Part shown: piece by piece, positions 14,918 to 23,956 of the stretch
Layout of the letters: each line of letters starts with the position of its first letter
Numbering within the stretch: position 1 is the first letter of the stretch
DNA from: an uncultured bacterium
GTDB lineage: Bacteria; Bacillota; Clostridia; Lachnospirales; Lachnospiraceae
Assembly: GCA_947574055.1 (NCBI GenBank)
Contig: CANPIC010000023.1
Location: 1-43,693 of the forward strand
DNA: 43,693 bases
Reading direction: 5' to 3'
Made by a program: the position numbers and the translations under genes
Notes under the pieces: model-generated
What the model saw: the letters and a program-made list of their open reading frames with translations, nothing else
The model's database searches: none
What the model was told of the DNA's origin: nothing

Positions 14918-16279
14918 ATGGAGCGAGAGAATTTCGGATCCCGTCTGGGATTCATACTGGTGAGTGCGGGGTGCGCCATAGGTATTGGAAACGTATGGCG
15001 CTTTCCTTATGTGGCCGGACAGAGCGGCGGCGCCGTTTTTGTGTTTTTCTATCTGTTGTTTCTGGTGTGTATGGGTGTGCCGGTTCTGACAATGGAACTG
15101 GCGGTGGGACGTGCCAGTGGCAAGAGTGCGGTACTGGGATATAAAGCACTGGAGAAGAAGGGAAGTAAATGGCATATACATGGCTGGTTTTGTATGGCAG
15201 GCTGTTACCTGCTGATGATGTATTATACAACGGTGTCCGGGTGGATGGTCAGCTATTTCTTTAAGTTTGTAACAGGCACTTTCCGGGCCGGGATGGATGC
15301 AGAGGTGGCAGGCGGGATCTTTGGCGCATTGCTGGGCAGCCCCGGGGAGATGGGATTCTGGATGGCCGTTACGGTGGCAGCGGGGTTTGTGATCTGCAGC
15401 TTCGGACTGCAAAAAGGACTGGAGCGGATTACGAAGGTGATGATGGCGGCGCTGCTTTTGCTGATCGTTGTGCTGGCACTGCACAGCTTTTTCCTGCCCG
15501 GCGCGGGAGAAGGGCTGGCCTTTTATCTCCTTCCCGATCTGGAACGGGCCAAAGAGGTGGGGATCGGTTCGGTGATCACCGCAGCCATGAACCAGTCTTT
15601 CTTTACTCTGAGTCTGGGAATCGGTGCGATGGAGATTTTCGGAAGTTATATGGCAAAAGATCATACACTGGCGGGGGAATCGCTGCGGATCTGTGCGCTG
15701 GATACCTTTGTGGCGCTGATGTCAGGCATGATTATTTTTCCGGCCTGTTTTTCTTTCGGAGTACAGCCGGATGCCGGGCCGTCTCTGATTTTTGTCACCT
15801 TGCCCAACGTATTTGTAAATATGGCAGGAGGCCGGATCTGGGGCTCTTTGTTTTTCCTGTTTATGACGTTTGCCAGCTTTTCCACAGTCATTGCCGTATT
15901 TGAGAATCTGTTGGCAGGCTGTATTGATAATTTTGGCTGGAGCCGGAAAAAGGCAGCCTGGGTCAACGGGATCTTTGTTCTGCTTGCCTCCCTTCCCTGC
16001 GTGCTGGGGTATAATGTATGGAGCAGTCTGCATCTGATCGGGGGCAGGGATGTCCTGGACAGTGAAGACTTTCTGGTGAGTAATCTGCTGCTGCCGGTGG
16101 GGTCTTTGATCTACCTGCTGTTTTGCGTCACCCGTTGGGGATGGGGATTTGAGCGGTATCTGGCAGAAGCCAATACAGGAGCGGGACTGCGGCTGCCCGG
16201 CTGGCTGAAGCATTATTTCAGGATTATCCTTCCGATTCTGATTCTGGTCATCCTCATCCAGGGACTGATTCCGGCCTGA
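14918..16279 (+). CDS. Sodium-dependent transporter of the NSS (SNF) family
   Basis: A 453-residue membrane protein with about 11-12 hydrophobic helices, related to LeuT-type sodium:amino-acid symporters. The first helix has the hallmark GNVWRFPYVAGQSGGAVF, whose unwound part binds Na+ and substrate. Other family marks are MSFFT-like NQSFFTLSLGIGAMEIFGSY and the mid-region FASFSTVIAVFENL. I chose the ATG at 14918 because GAGAGGA sits 7 nt upstream; upstream ATGs at 14867 and 14912 are less well placed. The substrate is probably an amino acid but cannot be read from sequence. No regulator is adjacent; it may be read with the DUF1287 gene. Confidence 0.9.
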   Translation: MERENFGSRLGFILVSAGCAIGIGNVWRFPYVAGQSGGAVFVFFYLLFLVCMGVPVLTMELAVGRASGKSAVLGYKALEKKGSKWHIHGWFCMAGCYLLMMYYTTVSGWMVSYFFKFVTGTFRAGMDAEVAGGIFGALLGSPGEMGFWMAVTVAAGFVICSFGLQKGLERITKVMMAALLLLIVVLALHSFFLPGAGEGLAFYLLPDLERAKEVGIGSVITAAMNQSFFTLSLGIGAMEIFGSYMAKDHTLAGESLRICALDTFVALMSGMIIFPACFSFGVQPDAGPSLIFVTLPNVFVNMAGGRIWGSLFFLFMTFASFSTVIAVFENLLAGCIDNFGWSRKKAAWVNGIFVLLASLPCVLGYNVWSSLHLIGGRDVLDSEDFLVSNLLLPVGSLIYLLFCVTRWGWGFERYLAEANTGAGLRLPGWLKHYFRIILPILILVILIQGLIPA

Positions 16280-16375
16280 CAGCGCTTTTCAGGGTATGGC
16301 CGGCAACCACTTCTCCCGGAGAGCGGAAGGGACAGACAGAGGTCTTGCGTCATTTTCTGTAAAACGGATCAAGTG

Positions 16376-16420
16376 TTCCGGAGTCTGCTGCATCAGCAGA
16401 ATCCGGAATGCTTCTTTTTT
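16376..16420 (+). terminator. Rho-independent terminator after the NSS transporter
   Basis: TTCCGGAGTCTGCTG (16376-16390) pairs with CAGCAGAATCCGGAA (16394-16408) around a CAT loop with one mismatch, followed by a T-rich tract TGCTTCTTTTTT. Confidence 0.92.
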
Positions 16421-16424
16421 GCCT

Positions 16425-16459
16425 GGGCTTTGCGGGTCTGTGTTTCCGGTACAAAGCCC
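16425..16459 (+). other. Leader hairpin before the MATE gene
   Basis: GGGCTTTG (16425-16432) and CAAAGCCC (16452-16459) form a perfect 8-bp stem just after the terminator and about 80 bp before the MATE start. Function unknown. Confidence 0.4.
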
Positions 16460-16537
16460 GGCCCCGGATTACTGAGGCCAAAGCAGGCGGGAGACAAGTG
16501 CAGATGGTAATGGTGATAGAAAACGGAGGGGATATCA

Positions 16538-17896
16538 ATGAATCAGGATTTGACAACAGGGAAACCGGAAACGGTGCTGCGGAAGTTTTGCCTGCCGCTG
16601 TTTGGCAGCGTTATCTTTCAGCAGTTGTACAATATTGCGGATTCACTGGTGGCGGGGAAGTTTATCGGAGAGCATGCCCTGGCGGCAGTGGGGAACAGTT
16701 ATGAGATTACGCTGATCTTTCTGGCCTTTGCCTTTGGATGTAACATCGGATGTTCGGTCATTGTCTCGCAGCTGTTTGGTGCCAGAAATAACAGGGATAT
16801 GAAAACCGCTGTTTCTACGGCTATGACAGCCAGCGCCGTCCTTTGCGGTCTGCTGATGCTGTTCGGGATACTTTGCGGGCGGGGCCTGCTCATGATGATC
16901 CATACACCGGAGGAGATTCTGGCGGATTCCGTGTTATATCTGGATATTTATATCTGGGGCCTGCCCTTTTTATTTTTTTATAATATTTCTACCGGCATCT
17001 TTTCTGCGCTGGGGGATTCCAGAACTCCCTTTTATTTTCTGGCAGTCTCTTCCACAGCCAATATACTGGTAGATATTTTGTTTGTAAAGGGGTTTCAGAT
17101 GGGCGTGGCAGGTGTGGCCTGGGCGACCTTCCTTTGTCAGGGCATAAGCGCGGTGCTGGCTCTGCTGGCGGTGCTGCGGCGTCTGGCAGAGATACGGACG
17201 GAAGAGAAAGCACCGTTTTGGTCTGCGGCTTTGCTGAAAAAGACGGCAGTGATTGCGGTTCCCAGCATATTTCAGCAAAGTTTTATCTCGGTGGGGAATA
17301 TCATGATACAGAGCGTGATCAACGGTTTTGGCCCGGGTGTAATAGCCGGCTATTCTGCAGCGGTAAAGCTGAATAATCTGGTGATCACCTCCTTTACCAC
17401 ACTGGGCAACGGGGTGTCTAATTATACGGCGCAGAATCTGGGCGCCGGCAAAAAAGAACGGATCAGAGAAGGATTTGGAGCAGGGATACGGCTGATCTGG
17501 CTTTTGTGTGTGCCGATTGTGCTGTTATACCTTCTGACAGGGAAGGCGCTGGTACATTTTTTTATGGATGTGCCTACGGAGGCAGCGCTCTCTTCAGGGC
17601 TCTGGTTTCTGCGCATCGTGGCGCCGTTCTATTTTGTGATATCCGTGAAACTGGTGGCAGACGGTATTTTGCGCGGCGCGGGGATGATGGACAAATTTAT
17701 GATTTCCACATTTACGGATCTGATTTTGCGGGTGGTACTGACCAGGATACTGGCTGGGATCATGGGGCCGATCGGTATCTGGTGCGCATGGCCTGTGGGG
17801 TGGACAATCGGCATGGCATTGTCGGTGATATTCTACAGGAAAGGCTTCGGGAAATTTTTCAAAAAAGATTGCAAAAAACGGGAAGATTCTTTATGA
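16538..17896 (+). CDS. MATE family multidrug/cation exporter
   Basis: A 452-residue integral membrane protein with twelve predicted helices in two related halves, typical of the MATE family, which exports drugs or metabolites in exchange for Na+ or H+. The N-terminal half has PLFGSVIFQQLYNIADSLVA, GARNNRDMKTA and FFYNISTGIFSALGDSRTPF. The second half begins near SIFQQSFISVGNIM and repeats the pattern. AACGGAGGGG lies about 8 nt before the ATG at 16538. It is preceded by a terminator, so it has its own promoter, which I could not place firmly. It is only distantly similar to the MATE protein at 25665. Substrate unknown. Confidence 0.92.
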   Translation: MNQDLTTGKPETVLRKFCLPLFGSVIFQQLYNIADSLVAGKFIGEHALAAVGNSYEITLIFLAFAFGCNIGCSVIVSQLFGARNNRDMKTAVSTAMTASAVLCGLLMLFGILCGRGLLMMIHTPEEILADSVLYLDIYIWGLPFLFFYNISTGIFSALGDSRTPFYFLAVSSTANILVDILFVKGFQMGVAGVAWATFLCQGISAVLALLAVLRRLAEIRTEEKAPFWSAALLKKTAVIAVPSIFQQSFISVGNIMIQSVINGFGPGVIAGYSAAVKLNNLVITSFTTLGNGVSNYTAQNLGAGKKERIREGFGAGIRLIWLLCVPIVLLYLLTGKALVHFFMDVPTEAALSSGLWFLRIVAPFYFVISVKLVADGILRGAGMMDKFMISTFTDLILRVVLTRILAGIMGPIGIWCAWPVGWTIGMALSVIFYRKGFGKFFKKDCKKREDSL

Positions 17897-17897
17897 T
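17869..17897 (+). promoter_or_regulatory. Promoter of the chemoreceptor gene
   Basis: TTGCAA (17869-17874), 17-bp spacer, TATGAT (17892-17897). The promoter overlaps the last codons of the MATE gene, and its -10 spans the MATE stop codon. Confidence 0.55.
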
Positions 17898-17978
17898 ATA
17901 GAATAGTACTATAGGGGAGGATAGCCCTTTCAGAAGACGTGCGTATCAGCCAAACGTCAGAAATGGAGAGGAGAGAAC

Positions 17979-19340
17979 ATGGGAATCGGAAATAAAAAAA
18001 CAGTGCTTATGAAGGCGGTCTCAGAACTGAAAGAAGCGAATTATTCCGGTGAACCGGAACTGAATCATATCTATCAGCGACTGATGCGGGGCCGGAAACA
18101 GTTTGCGGAAATATTTGAAAAAAACATCAAAGCAGTCATGCAGATCAGTTCCCTCGACCTGGTTATGCAGCATCAGACAGAGCGGATTATGGATATATCC
18201 CGCAGGGTGACAAAGGCGACGGAAGCGATTTTCGGTTCAGGGGATTCCTTTATATCCGGCAGAGCTAACAATCAGCATGAGGAAATGACCAATACCATCA
18301 TTACCGTATCCGAAGCAAGTGAAGAAGTATATAAGAAAATAGAGGACAGCCAGGAAGAATTGACGGCGGTACGGGAACTCTCCCGCCAGACCATCGAAGC
18401 CTCCAAGGAAATGCAGCAGGATATGGATAATCTGCTGGGTGTGATCAACCGGATGAATGAGGTAATCACAGGTATTGATTCCATATCGCTGGAGACGAAC
18501 CTGCTGGCACTGAATGCCTCCATTGAGGCGGCACGTGCCGGAGAAGCCGGTCGGGGATTTGCCGTAGTGGCGGGACAGATCCGGGGACTGGCGGAAGAGA
18601 CCCAGAAACTGACCGCCAGCATGGGCGATTTTGTGGAAAGTATCAAGACGGCTTCCCGCAAAAGTGTGGACAGTGCCAATGATACCATTCATGCACTGGG
18701 TACCATGTCAGAAAAGATTGATGTGGTATGGACGCTGAATGATGATAACCAGAGACATGTTTCCAAAGTCAGCGAGTCCATCAGTTCGATTGCCGCAGTC
18801 AGCGAAGAAATCAGCAGTTCCATGACCGAGATGGAAAACCAGCTCAGAGACAGCACGGATTTCATGCGCAATGTCAGCGATGAACTGAAAAAAGCCGCTC
18901 AGCCAGTGGTGGATATTGAGAAGACATTGGATGAGACGGTCAAGCAGATGGGCAGCATGACCAAAGATGCCTTTTATCATCTGGAAAATAAAGAATTTGC
19001 AAAACAGGTAAACAATGCGATCGGTGCGCATCATACCTGGCTGAACAATCTGAAAAAAATGGTGGACAGTCAGGAGATTATACCGCTTCAGCTTGACTCT
19101 TCCAAATGCGGTTTCGGACATTTTTATTATGCCATGACACCGGATATCCCGGAAATCGTGCCGATCTGGAACGGGATCGGTGAAAAGCATAAACGGTTCC
19201 ATAATTATGGCGCGGGTGTGATCAGTGCCTTACAGAACGGCGACAGCCTCCGGGCGGAACAGATTTACAGAGAGGCGGAGAACTACTCCAAAGAGCTGAT
19301 TTCGGATCTGGAGAAGATGCAGAGGATTGCAGAGGGATGA
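17979..19340 (+). CDS. Soluble methyl-accepting chemotaxis protein with CZB zinc-binding domain
   Basis: A 453-residue receptor without any membrane helix or signal peptide, so it is cytoplasmic. Residues from about 60 to 330 form the long coiled-coil signalling domain; the kinase-contacting tip is [20 protein letters not shown] from about residue 174. The C-terminal 110 residues match the CZB (chemoreceptor zinc-binding) domain, with the His/Cys pattern [22 protein letters not shown] and [13 protein letters not shown] receptors sense zinc or hypochlorous acid through the Zn-Cys centre. It has its own promoter and terminator, and no che or flagellar gene is adjacent. It may feed a chemotaxis array elsewhere or another signalling path. 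Confidence 0.9.
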   Translation: MGIGNKKTVLMKAVSELKEANYSGEPELNHIYQRLMRGRKQFAEIFEKNIKAVMQISSLDLVMQHQTERIMDISRRVTKATEAIFGSGDSFISGRANNQHEEMTNTIITVSEASEEVYKKIEDSQEELTAVRELSRQTIEASKEMQQDMDNLLGVINRMNEVITGIDSISLETNLLALNASIEAARAGEAGRGFAVVAGQIRGLAEETQKLTASMGDFVESIKTASRKSVDSANDTIHALGTMSEKIDVVWTLNDDNQRHVSKVSESISSIAAVSEEISSSMTEMENQLRDSTDFMRNVSDELKKAAQPVVDIEKTLDETVKQMGSMTKDAFYHLENKEFAKQVNNAIGAHHTWLNNLKKMVDSQEIIPLQLDSSKCGFGHFYYAMTPDIPEIVPIWNGIGEKHKRFHNYGAGVISALQNGDSLRAEQIYREAENYSKELISDLEKMQRIAEG

Positions 19341-19389
19341 TCGGAGCCGGGCGATGAAATGCAGGCGGCCATGATAAAAATGCGGCAGG

Positions 19390-19453
19390 AAAAACCTGAT
19401 GTAACGTGTGAAGTGTCTACACACAGGAAAGCGTTACATGCCAGGTTTTTCTT
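19390..19453 (+). terminator. Rho-independent terminator of the chemoreceptor gene
   Basis: AAAAACCTG-ATGTAACG (19390-19406) pairs with CGTTACAT (19432-19439) and CAGGTTTTT (19442-19450), with a GC bulge and a T run. The A/T-symmetric arms could act in both directions. Confidence 0.88.
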
Positions 19454-19471
19454 ATTGCATTTTGTCTCCCC

Positions 19472-19524
19472 TTGCAATCGCAGGGAAACTTATGTATAAT
19501 GAGGAAGCGCACTGAAGTGTGCGC
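19472..19524 (+). promoter_or_regulatory. Promoter and short leader hairpin of glnS
   Basis: TTGCAA (19472-19477), 17-bp spacer, TATAAT (19495-19500). The predicted start is near 19507, where a hairpin GCGCAC-TGAAGT-GTGCGC (19507-19524) begins; this could stabilise the mRNA 5' end. No T-box motif is seen in the short leader. Confidence 0.75.
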
Positions 19525-19589
19525 AGGTTAACAAAAGGAAATGATTACTGGGCAGATAGTTTTCCGGGTAAAATGAGGAGTTATATCGT

Positions 19590-21305
19590 ATGGCAGATAC
19601 AGATAAGGCAGGAGTGGCAATACAGGGGGAACAGGAGGTTGTTTCCAGGAATTTTATTGAGCAGATGATAGATAAGGATCTGGAGGAGGGGGTGTATGAC
19701 TGTGTGCATACGCGTTTTCCGCCGGAGCCAAACGGGTATCTTCATATCGGGCATGCCAAGAGTATTCTTTTGAACTATGGTCTTGCGCAGAAGTATGGCG
19801 GTAAGTTTAATATGCGGTTTGACGATACCAATCCGACGAAGGAAAAGACCGAATTTGTCGAGTCCATCAAGCGTGATATAAAGTGGCTGGGAGCGGACTG
19901 GGAGGACCGGTTGTTCTTTGCTTCCGATTATTTTGAACAGATGTATGCATGTGCGGTGAAGTTGATCCGCAAAGGAAAGGCTTACGTGTCGGATCTGTCT
20001 GCCGATGAGATCCGGGAGTACAGAGGAACGCTGACCGAACCGGGCAGAGAAGATCCGGGCAGCGGCCGCAGTGTGGAGGAGAACCTTGATCTGTTTGAAA
20101 AGATGAAAAATGGCGTCTTTGAGGATGGCTCCAAAGTCCTGCGTGCCAGAATTGATATGGCATCTCCCAATATCAATATGCGCGATCCGGTGATCTACCG
20201 GGTGGCTCATATGAGCCATCATAATACAGGGGATCAGTGGTGTATCTATCCCATGTATGATTTCGCTCATCCGATTGAGGATGCACTGGAGGGGATTACT
20301 CATTCGATCTGTACCCTGGAGTTTGAGGATCACCGTCCTTTGTATGACTGGGTGGTGAGGGAACTGGAATATCCCCATCCGCCGCGCCAGATTGAATTTG
20401 CCAAGTTGTATCTGACCAATGTGGTCACAGGCAAGCGCTATATCAAAAAACTCGTGGAAGAGGGGATCGTAGACGGCTGGGATGATCCGCGGCTGGTTTC
20501 CATCGCAGCGCTCAGACGGCGGGGATTTACACCGGAATCAATTCGTCGTTTTGTGGAACTTTGCGGGGTATCCAAGAGCAATTCCTCGGTGGATTATGCG
20601 ATGCTGGAATATTGCATCCGGGAAGATCTGAAACTGACCAGACCACGGATGATGGCAGTGCTGGATCCGGTGAAGCTGATCATTGACAATTATCCGGAAG
20701 GAGAGACAGAACTGCTGGAAGTTGCCAACAATCTGGAAAACGAGGCGCTGGGAACCCGGATGGTGCCGTTTGGCAGAGAACTTTATATAGAACGGGACGA
20801 TTTTATGGAAGAACCGCCCCGAAAATATTTCCGTATGTTTCCCGGTAATGAAGTGCGTCTGATGAATGCATATTTTGTGACCTGTACGGGCTGCGTCAAA
20901 GATGAGACTGGCAGGATTACGGAGGTGCACTGTACGTATGATCCGCAGACGAAGTGTGGCAGTGGTTTCACTGGCAGGAAGGTGAAGGGAACCATTCACT
21001 GGGTGCCGGCAGGGGAAGCCGTGCGGGCACAGGTAAGGCTCTATGAAAATATCATAGATGAAACAAAAGGAGTTTACAACGAGGATGGCAGTTTGAATCT
21101 GAATCCGGACTCTCTGAAGGTGATGCACGACTGCCTTCTGGAGCCGGCACTGGGAAACGCGAAAGCGGAGGATCGTTTCCAGTTTGTCCGGCAGGGATTT
21201 TTCAGTGTGGATTATAAGGACTCCAGAGAGGGTGCACCCGTGTTTAACCGCATCGTATCTCTGAAAAGTTCTTATGTGCTGCCGAAACAGGAGGGGAAGA
21301 AATGA
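19590..21305 (+). CDS. glnS: Glutaminyl-tRNA synthetase
   Basis: This class I synthetase attaches glutamine to tRNA-Gln. The 571-residue product has the ATP-binding HIGH motif at about residues 52-55 ([15 protein letters not shown]), the GlnRS-type [10 protein letters not shown], the active-site region [16 protein letters not shown] and the C-terminal two-barrel anticodon domain ([10 protein letters not shown] onward). The position of the KMSKS loop reads VVTGKRY (about 278-284): the catalytic Lys282 is kept, but the Met-Ser is replaced by Thr-Gly. This is not GluRS, because the downstream GWDDPRL...[11 protein letters not shown] block is GlnRS-specific. ATGAGGAG precedes the start. Its stop overlaps the DUF2225 start by four bases. 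Most Firmicutes make Gln-tRNA indirectly, so a true GlnRS points to a Clostridia subgroup with an acquired gene. Confidence 0.95.
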   Translation: MADTDKAGVAIQGEQEVVSRNFIEQMIDKDLEEGVYDCVHTRFPPEPNGYLHIGHAKSILLNYGLAQKYGGKFNMRFDDTNPTKEKTEFVESIKRDIKWLGADWEDRLFFASDYFEQMYACAVKLIRKGKAYVSDLSADEIREYRGTLTEPGREDPGSGRSVEENLDLFEKMKNGVFEDGSKVLRARIDMASPNINMRDPVIYRVAHMSHHNTGDQWCIYPMYDFAHPIEDALEGITHSICTLEFEDHRPLYDWVVRELEYPHPPRQIEFAKLYLTNVVTGKRYIKKLVEEGIVDGWDDPRLVSIAALRRRGFTPESIRRFVELCGVSKSNSSVDYAMLEYCIREDLKLTRPRMMAVLDPVKLIIDNYPEGETELLEVANNLENEALGTRMVPFGRELYIERDDFMEEPPRKYFRMFPGNEVRLMNAYFVTCTGCVKDETGRITEVHCTYDPQTKCGSGFTGRKVKGTIHWVPAGEAVRAQVRLYENIIDETKGVYNEDGSLNLNPDSLKVMHDCLLEPALGNAKAEDRFQFVRQGFFSVDYKDSREGAPVFNRIVSLKSSYVLPKQEGKK

Positions 21306-22027
21306 CAGGTGGTTGTCCGTCTGACGGAGAGTTTGTATTTGGAAAGAAGTGGACGTGTCCCGTATGTGAAAAGGAATTTAAGAATCCGACGGTGAAATCG
21401 TCAAAAGCGAGAATGATCGGCTCTGATATGGATCTGCGGCCGGTGTATGAAAAGATCAATCCGCTGAAATATGAAGTGGTATTATGCCCGCATTGTGGTT
21501 ACAGTGCGTTGGAGCGGTATTTCAGCACGGTAACGCAGGTGCAAAAGCAGCTGATTCAGAGTAATATCTGTATGGCGTATAAACCGAGAGAAGAAAAAGA
21601 GACCTTTTCCTATGAAGACGGGTTTATGCGCTATAAGATGGCACTGATCAATACAATGGCCAAACAGGCCTATGACAGTGAGAAGGCTTATGTCTGTCTG
21701 AAAACGGCATGGATGCTGAGAGCCTGGCGGGAAAGTCTGGACGATGAACCGGAAAAGCAGCAGAAACTGGCAGCCCAGGAAGAAGAATTTCTCAAAAATG
21801 CAAAAGAAGGTTTTACACAGGCAAATATCAAAGAGGACTATCCTCTCTGTGGTATGGATGAAACGACAATAGACTATTTGCTGGCGGCGCTTTCCAGCCA
21901 TTTTGGTGAATATGAGACAGCCATGAAACTGGTGTCAGGGATTATTGCCAACCGGGAAGCAGGCCCCCGTATTAAAGACCGGGCCAGAGATCTGAAAGAA
22001 GAGATAGTAAGGCAGTCAAAGGATTAG
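21302..22027 (+). CDS. DUF2225 family protein with paired Cys motifs
   Basis: A 241-residue cytoplasmic protein of the uncharacterised DUF2225 family. Near the N-terminus, CPVCEKEF (about residue 20) and LCPHCGYSA (about residue 62) form a likely zinc site. The rest is helical and TPR-like ([32 protein letters not shown]). The ATG overlaps the glnS stop (ATGA), so translation is coupled. The MocR-type gene starts three bases after its stop. No function is known to me; the strong coupling to glnS may be only operon packing. Confidence 0.82.
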   Translation: MTGGCPSDGEFVFGKKWTCPVCEKEFKNPTVKSSKARMIGSDMDLRPVYEKINPLKYEVVLCPHCGYSALERYFSTVTQVQKQLIQSNICMAYKPREEKETFSYEDGFMRYKMALINTMAKQAYDSEKAYVCLKTAWMLRAWRESLDDEPEKQQKLAAQEEEFLKNAKEGFTQANIKEDYPLCGMDETTIDYLLAALSSHFGEYETAMKLVSGIIANREAGPRIKDRARDLKEEIVRQSKD

Positions 22028-22030
22028 TTT

Positions 22031-23428
22031 ATGATCGATTTGGTGATGGAATTTGACAGTCACAGTGGCAGACATTTATATGAACAGATTTATGACCATA
22101 TAAAAGAAGAAATCAGGAAGGGGCATCTTCGGTGCGGGGAGAGACTCCCTTCCACGCGGATGCTGGCGAATTATCTGCAGGTATCCAGAAGTACAGTGGA
22201 TATGGCTTATGAACAGCTTTTATCGGAAGGGTATCTCGAATCCCGCCCGTATAAGGGCTTTTTTGTTTGCAAAATAGAGGAATTGTATCATCTGAAGGCG
22301 TCCGCTTACCAGAAAAGTGAGTATACGCTGCAGAAACCAAAACGTGCGCCCTATGACTTTTCCCCCAATGTGGTGGAACTGGGCAGCTTTCCTTTTGGCA
22401 CATGGAAAAAGATCACCAAAGAAACATTGATTGATGACAGAAAAGAGATGTTCGCACTGGGCCATCCGCAGGGGGACATGGAACTGCGCATTTCCATCAG
22501 CCATTATCTTCACACGTCGCGAGGGGTGAACTGTACGCCGGAACAGATTATCGTCGGAGCAGGGAATGATTATCTTTTGCTGCTTTTGGAGAAGATACTT
22601 GGCAGAAATATATGTGTGGCACTGGAAAATCCCACATATAAAAGGGCATATCGTATCTTTCAGTCGTTTGGCTATCGTGTGAAAGTGGTTCCCATGGATG
22701 AAAGCGGAATGTGCGTGGATGCGCTGCATGAGAGCGAAGCCGACCTGGCCTATGTCATGCCGTCTCATCAGTTTCCGACAGGTGTTGTCATGCCGATAGG
22801 CAGACGGCTGGAACTGCTCAGATGGGCGGCCGGCGAGGAACAGCGCTATCTGATTGAGGATGATTATGACAGTGAGTTCCGTTACCGCGGGAAACCCATA
22901 CCGTCTTTGCAGGCGTCAGATCATGCGGATAAGGTGATCTACATCGGAACATTTTCCAAAGCCATTGCGCCTGCGATCCGTATCAGCTATATGGTGCTGC
23001 CCCAGAGACTTTTGGCACGTTACTGGGAGCGATGCGTCTTTTTTTCCTCGACAGTATCCCGTATCGACCAGTCGGTATTGAATGTTTTTATCAGAGATGG
23101 TGCGTTTGAACGACATTTAAATAAGATGCGTAAAATTTATAAAAGCAGGCATGATACACTGCTTGCCTGTTGCCGGAACCATCTCAGTCAGGTAACGATA
23201 TCAGGCGAAAACAGCGGGTTACATCTGATCCTTCGCTATCATGGGGAAAAAACGGAAGAAGAGCTGCTGCGTCTGGCAGGAGAAAAGGGAGTCAGACTGT
23301 ATGGCATGTCAGATTCCTATATCGGGAGACTGCCAGAGAACTGGCAGCCTGCGTTGATATTAGGATATGCCGGACTGCAAGAATCCGAGATCGAAACGGG
23401 TATCCGAATCCTGTCAGATTGCATCTAA
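22031..23428 (+). CDS. MocR/PdxR-type regulator: GntR DNA-binding domain fused to an aminotransferase-like domain
   Basis: A 465-residue two-domain regulator. Residues about 10-75 are a GntR winged helix (LYEQIYDHIKEEIRKGHLRC, RLPSTRMLANYLQVSRSTVD). From about 110 onward is a type I aminotransferase fold with the PLP-binding Lys310 in TFSKAIAPAIR and the IEDDYDSEFRY motif. Proteins of this family (PdxR, GabR) use PLP as a sensor and often activate a divergent or nearby gene. Neither pdxST nor gabT is present here, so the target is unknown. The start at 22031 is three bases after the DUF2225 stop with a weak AAGG site; a second ATG five codons in is possible. Its 3' end overlaps the convergent gene by 15 bp. 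Confidence 0.9.
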   Translation: MIDLVMEFDSHSGRHLYEQIYDHIKEEIRKGHLRCGERLPSTRMLANYLQVSRSTVDMAYEQLLSEGYLESRPYKGFFVCKIEELYHLKASAYQKSEYTLQKPKRAPYDFSPNVVELGSFPFGTWKKITKETLIDDRKEMFALGHPQGDMELRISISHYLHTSRGVNCTPEQIIVGAGNDYLLLLLEKILGRNICVALENPTYKRAYRIFQSFGYRVKVVPMDESGMCVDALHESEADLAYVMPSHQFPTGVVMPIGRRLELLRWAAGEEQRYLIEDDYDSEFRYRGKPIPSLQASDHADKVIYIGTFSKAIAPAIRISYMVLPQRLLARYWERCVFFSSTVSRIDQSVLNVFIRDGAFERHLNKMRKIYKSRHDTLLACCRNHLSQVTISGENSGLHLILRYHGEKTEEELLRLAGEKGVRLYGMSDSYIGRLPENWQPALILGYAGLQESEIETGIRILSDCI

Positions 23429-23713
23429 GGAACCGTCACTGTCATCATCTTCATCATCGAAAAATTCTTCCACTTTGGCGCCGGAAGTCTCACTGTCTTT
23501 TGCGGCGTCAGTGGCGGAAGCATCTTTGTCCGAATTAAGAGAGACATAAGAGCGTTCTCCATCAGAACTTTCCTCAGAATCATCATCCAGATCTTCATAA
23601 TCATCTTCTTCGGCAGGAGAGGATTGTTTGCTCTTCATAAAGTAATACGCACCCGCGAAAGCGGCTCCCACCGTAGAAACGAAAAGAAGGAACTTTCCAA
23701 ATTTTTTGCCCAT
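23414..23713 (-). CDS. Small membrane-anchored protein with acidic tail
   Basis: A 99-residue protein with one N-terminal hydrophobic segment (about residues 7-26, KFLLFVSTVGAAFAGAYYF) followed by a disordered tail very rich in Asp, Glu and Ser (EEDDYEDLDDDSEES; FFDDEDDDSDGS). AAAGGAG lies 7 nt before the ATG and a good promoter is seen at 23784-23811, so the gene is real despite its low-complexity sequence. The layout is like YtxH-type small envelope or stress proteins, but I cannot place it in a family. Its 3' end overlaps the MocR-type gene on the other strand. Confidence 0.75.
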   Translation of the reverse strand: MGKKFGKFLLFVSTVGAAFAGAYYFMKSKQSSPAEEDDYEDLDDDSEESSDGERSYVSLNSDKDASATDAAKDSETSGAKVEEFFDDEDDDSDGSLDAI

Positions 23714-23783
23714 AGCGTTTCTCCTTTCACTTTTGTATAAGTGTATGTGGGCAGCGTCATTCCATTTGCTGCACCTTGTTTCT

Positions 23784-23811
23784 ATTATAATCTTATTTTA
23801 TGAAATTGCAA
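23784..23811 (-). promoter_or_regulatory. Promoter of the acidic membrane protein gene
   Basis: Read on the minus strand: TTGCAA (23811-23806), 16-bp spacer, TATAAT (23789-23784), about 70 bp before the ATG at 23713. Confidence 0.7.
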
Positions 23812-23858
23812 AGAGATTATGCATAGAATGTTTGGGGAAAATTTTGCGAAACGAAAGG

Positions 23859-23949
23859 CGCCTTGATTTCATTCTGAGAGCGCAAGCGAGCAGAAATAAA
23901 TCAGTAGCAGTGGCGCCTGGAGAGAAGATGCGGAACTTAAAATAGGAGA
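23859..23949 (+). repeat. Hairpin element with TGCGGAACT tail before the gene at 23957
   Basis: AGGCGCC near 23859 and GGCGCCT near 23913 bracket an imperfect stem (TTGATTTCATTCTG with CAGAAATAAATCAG) enclosing CGC-AA-GCG. It is followed by TGCGGAACTTAAAATA (about 23931-23946), which is identical for 16 bases to the end of the malE leader repeat. The tail runs straight into the GGAG ribosome-binding site. I read it as a single copy of a related repeat module. Confidence 0.5.
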
Positions 23950-23956
23950 AAAAACG

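Noticed and set aside
23706-23945. A 79-codon plus-strand open frame
   Set aside because: It covers the minus-strand promoter of the acidic protein and the hairpin element, and has no ribosome-binding site.
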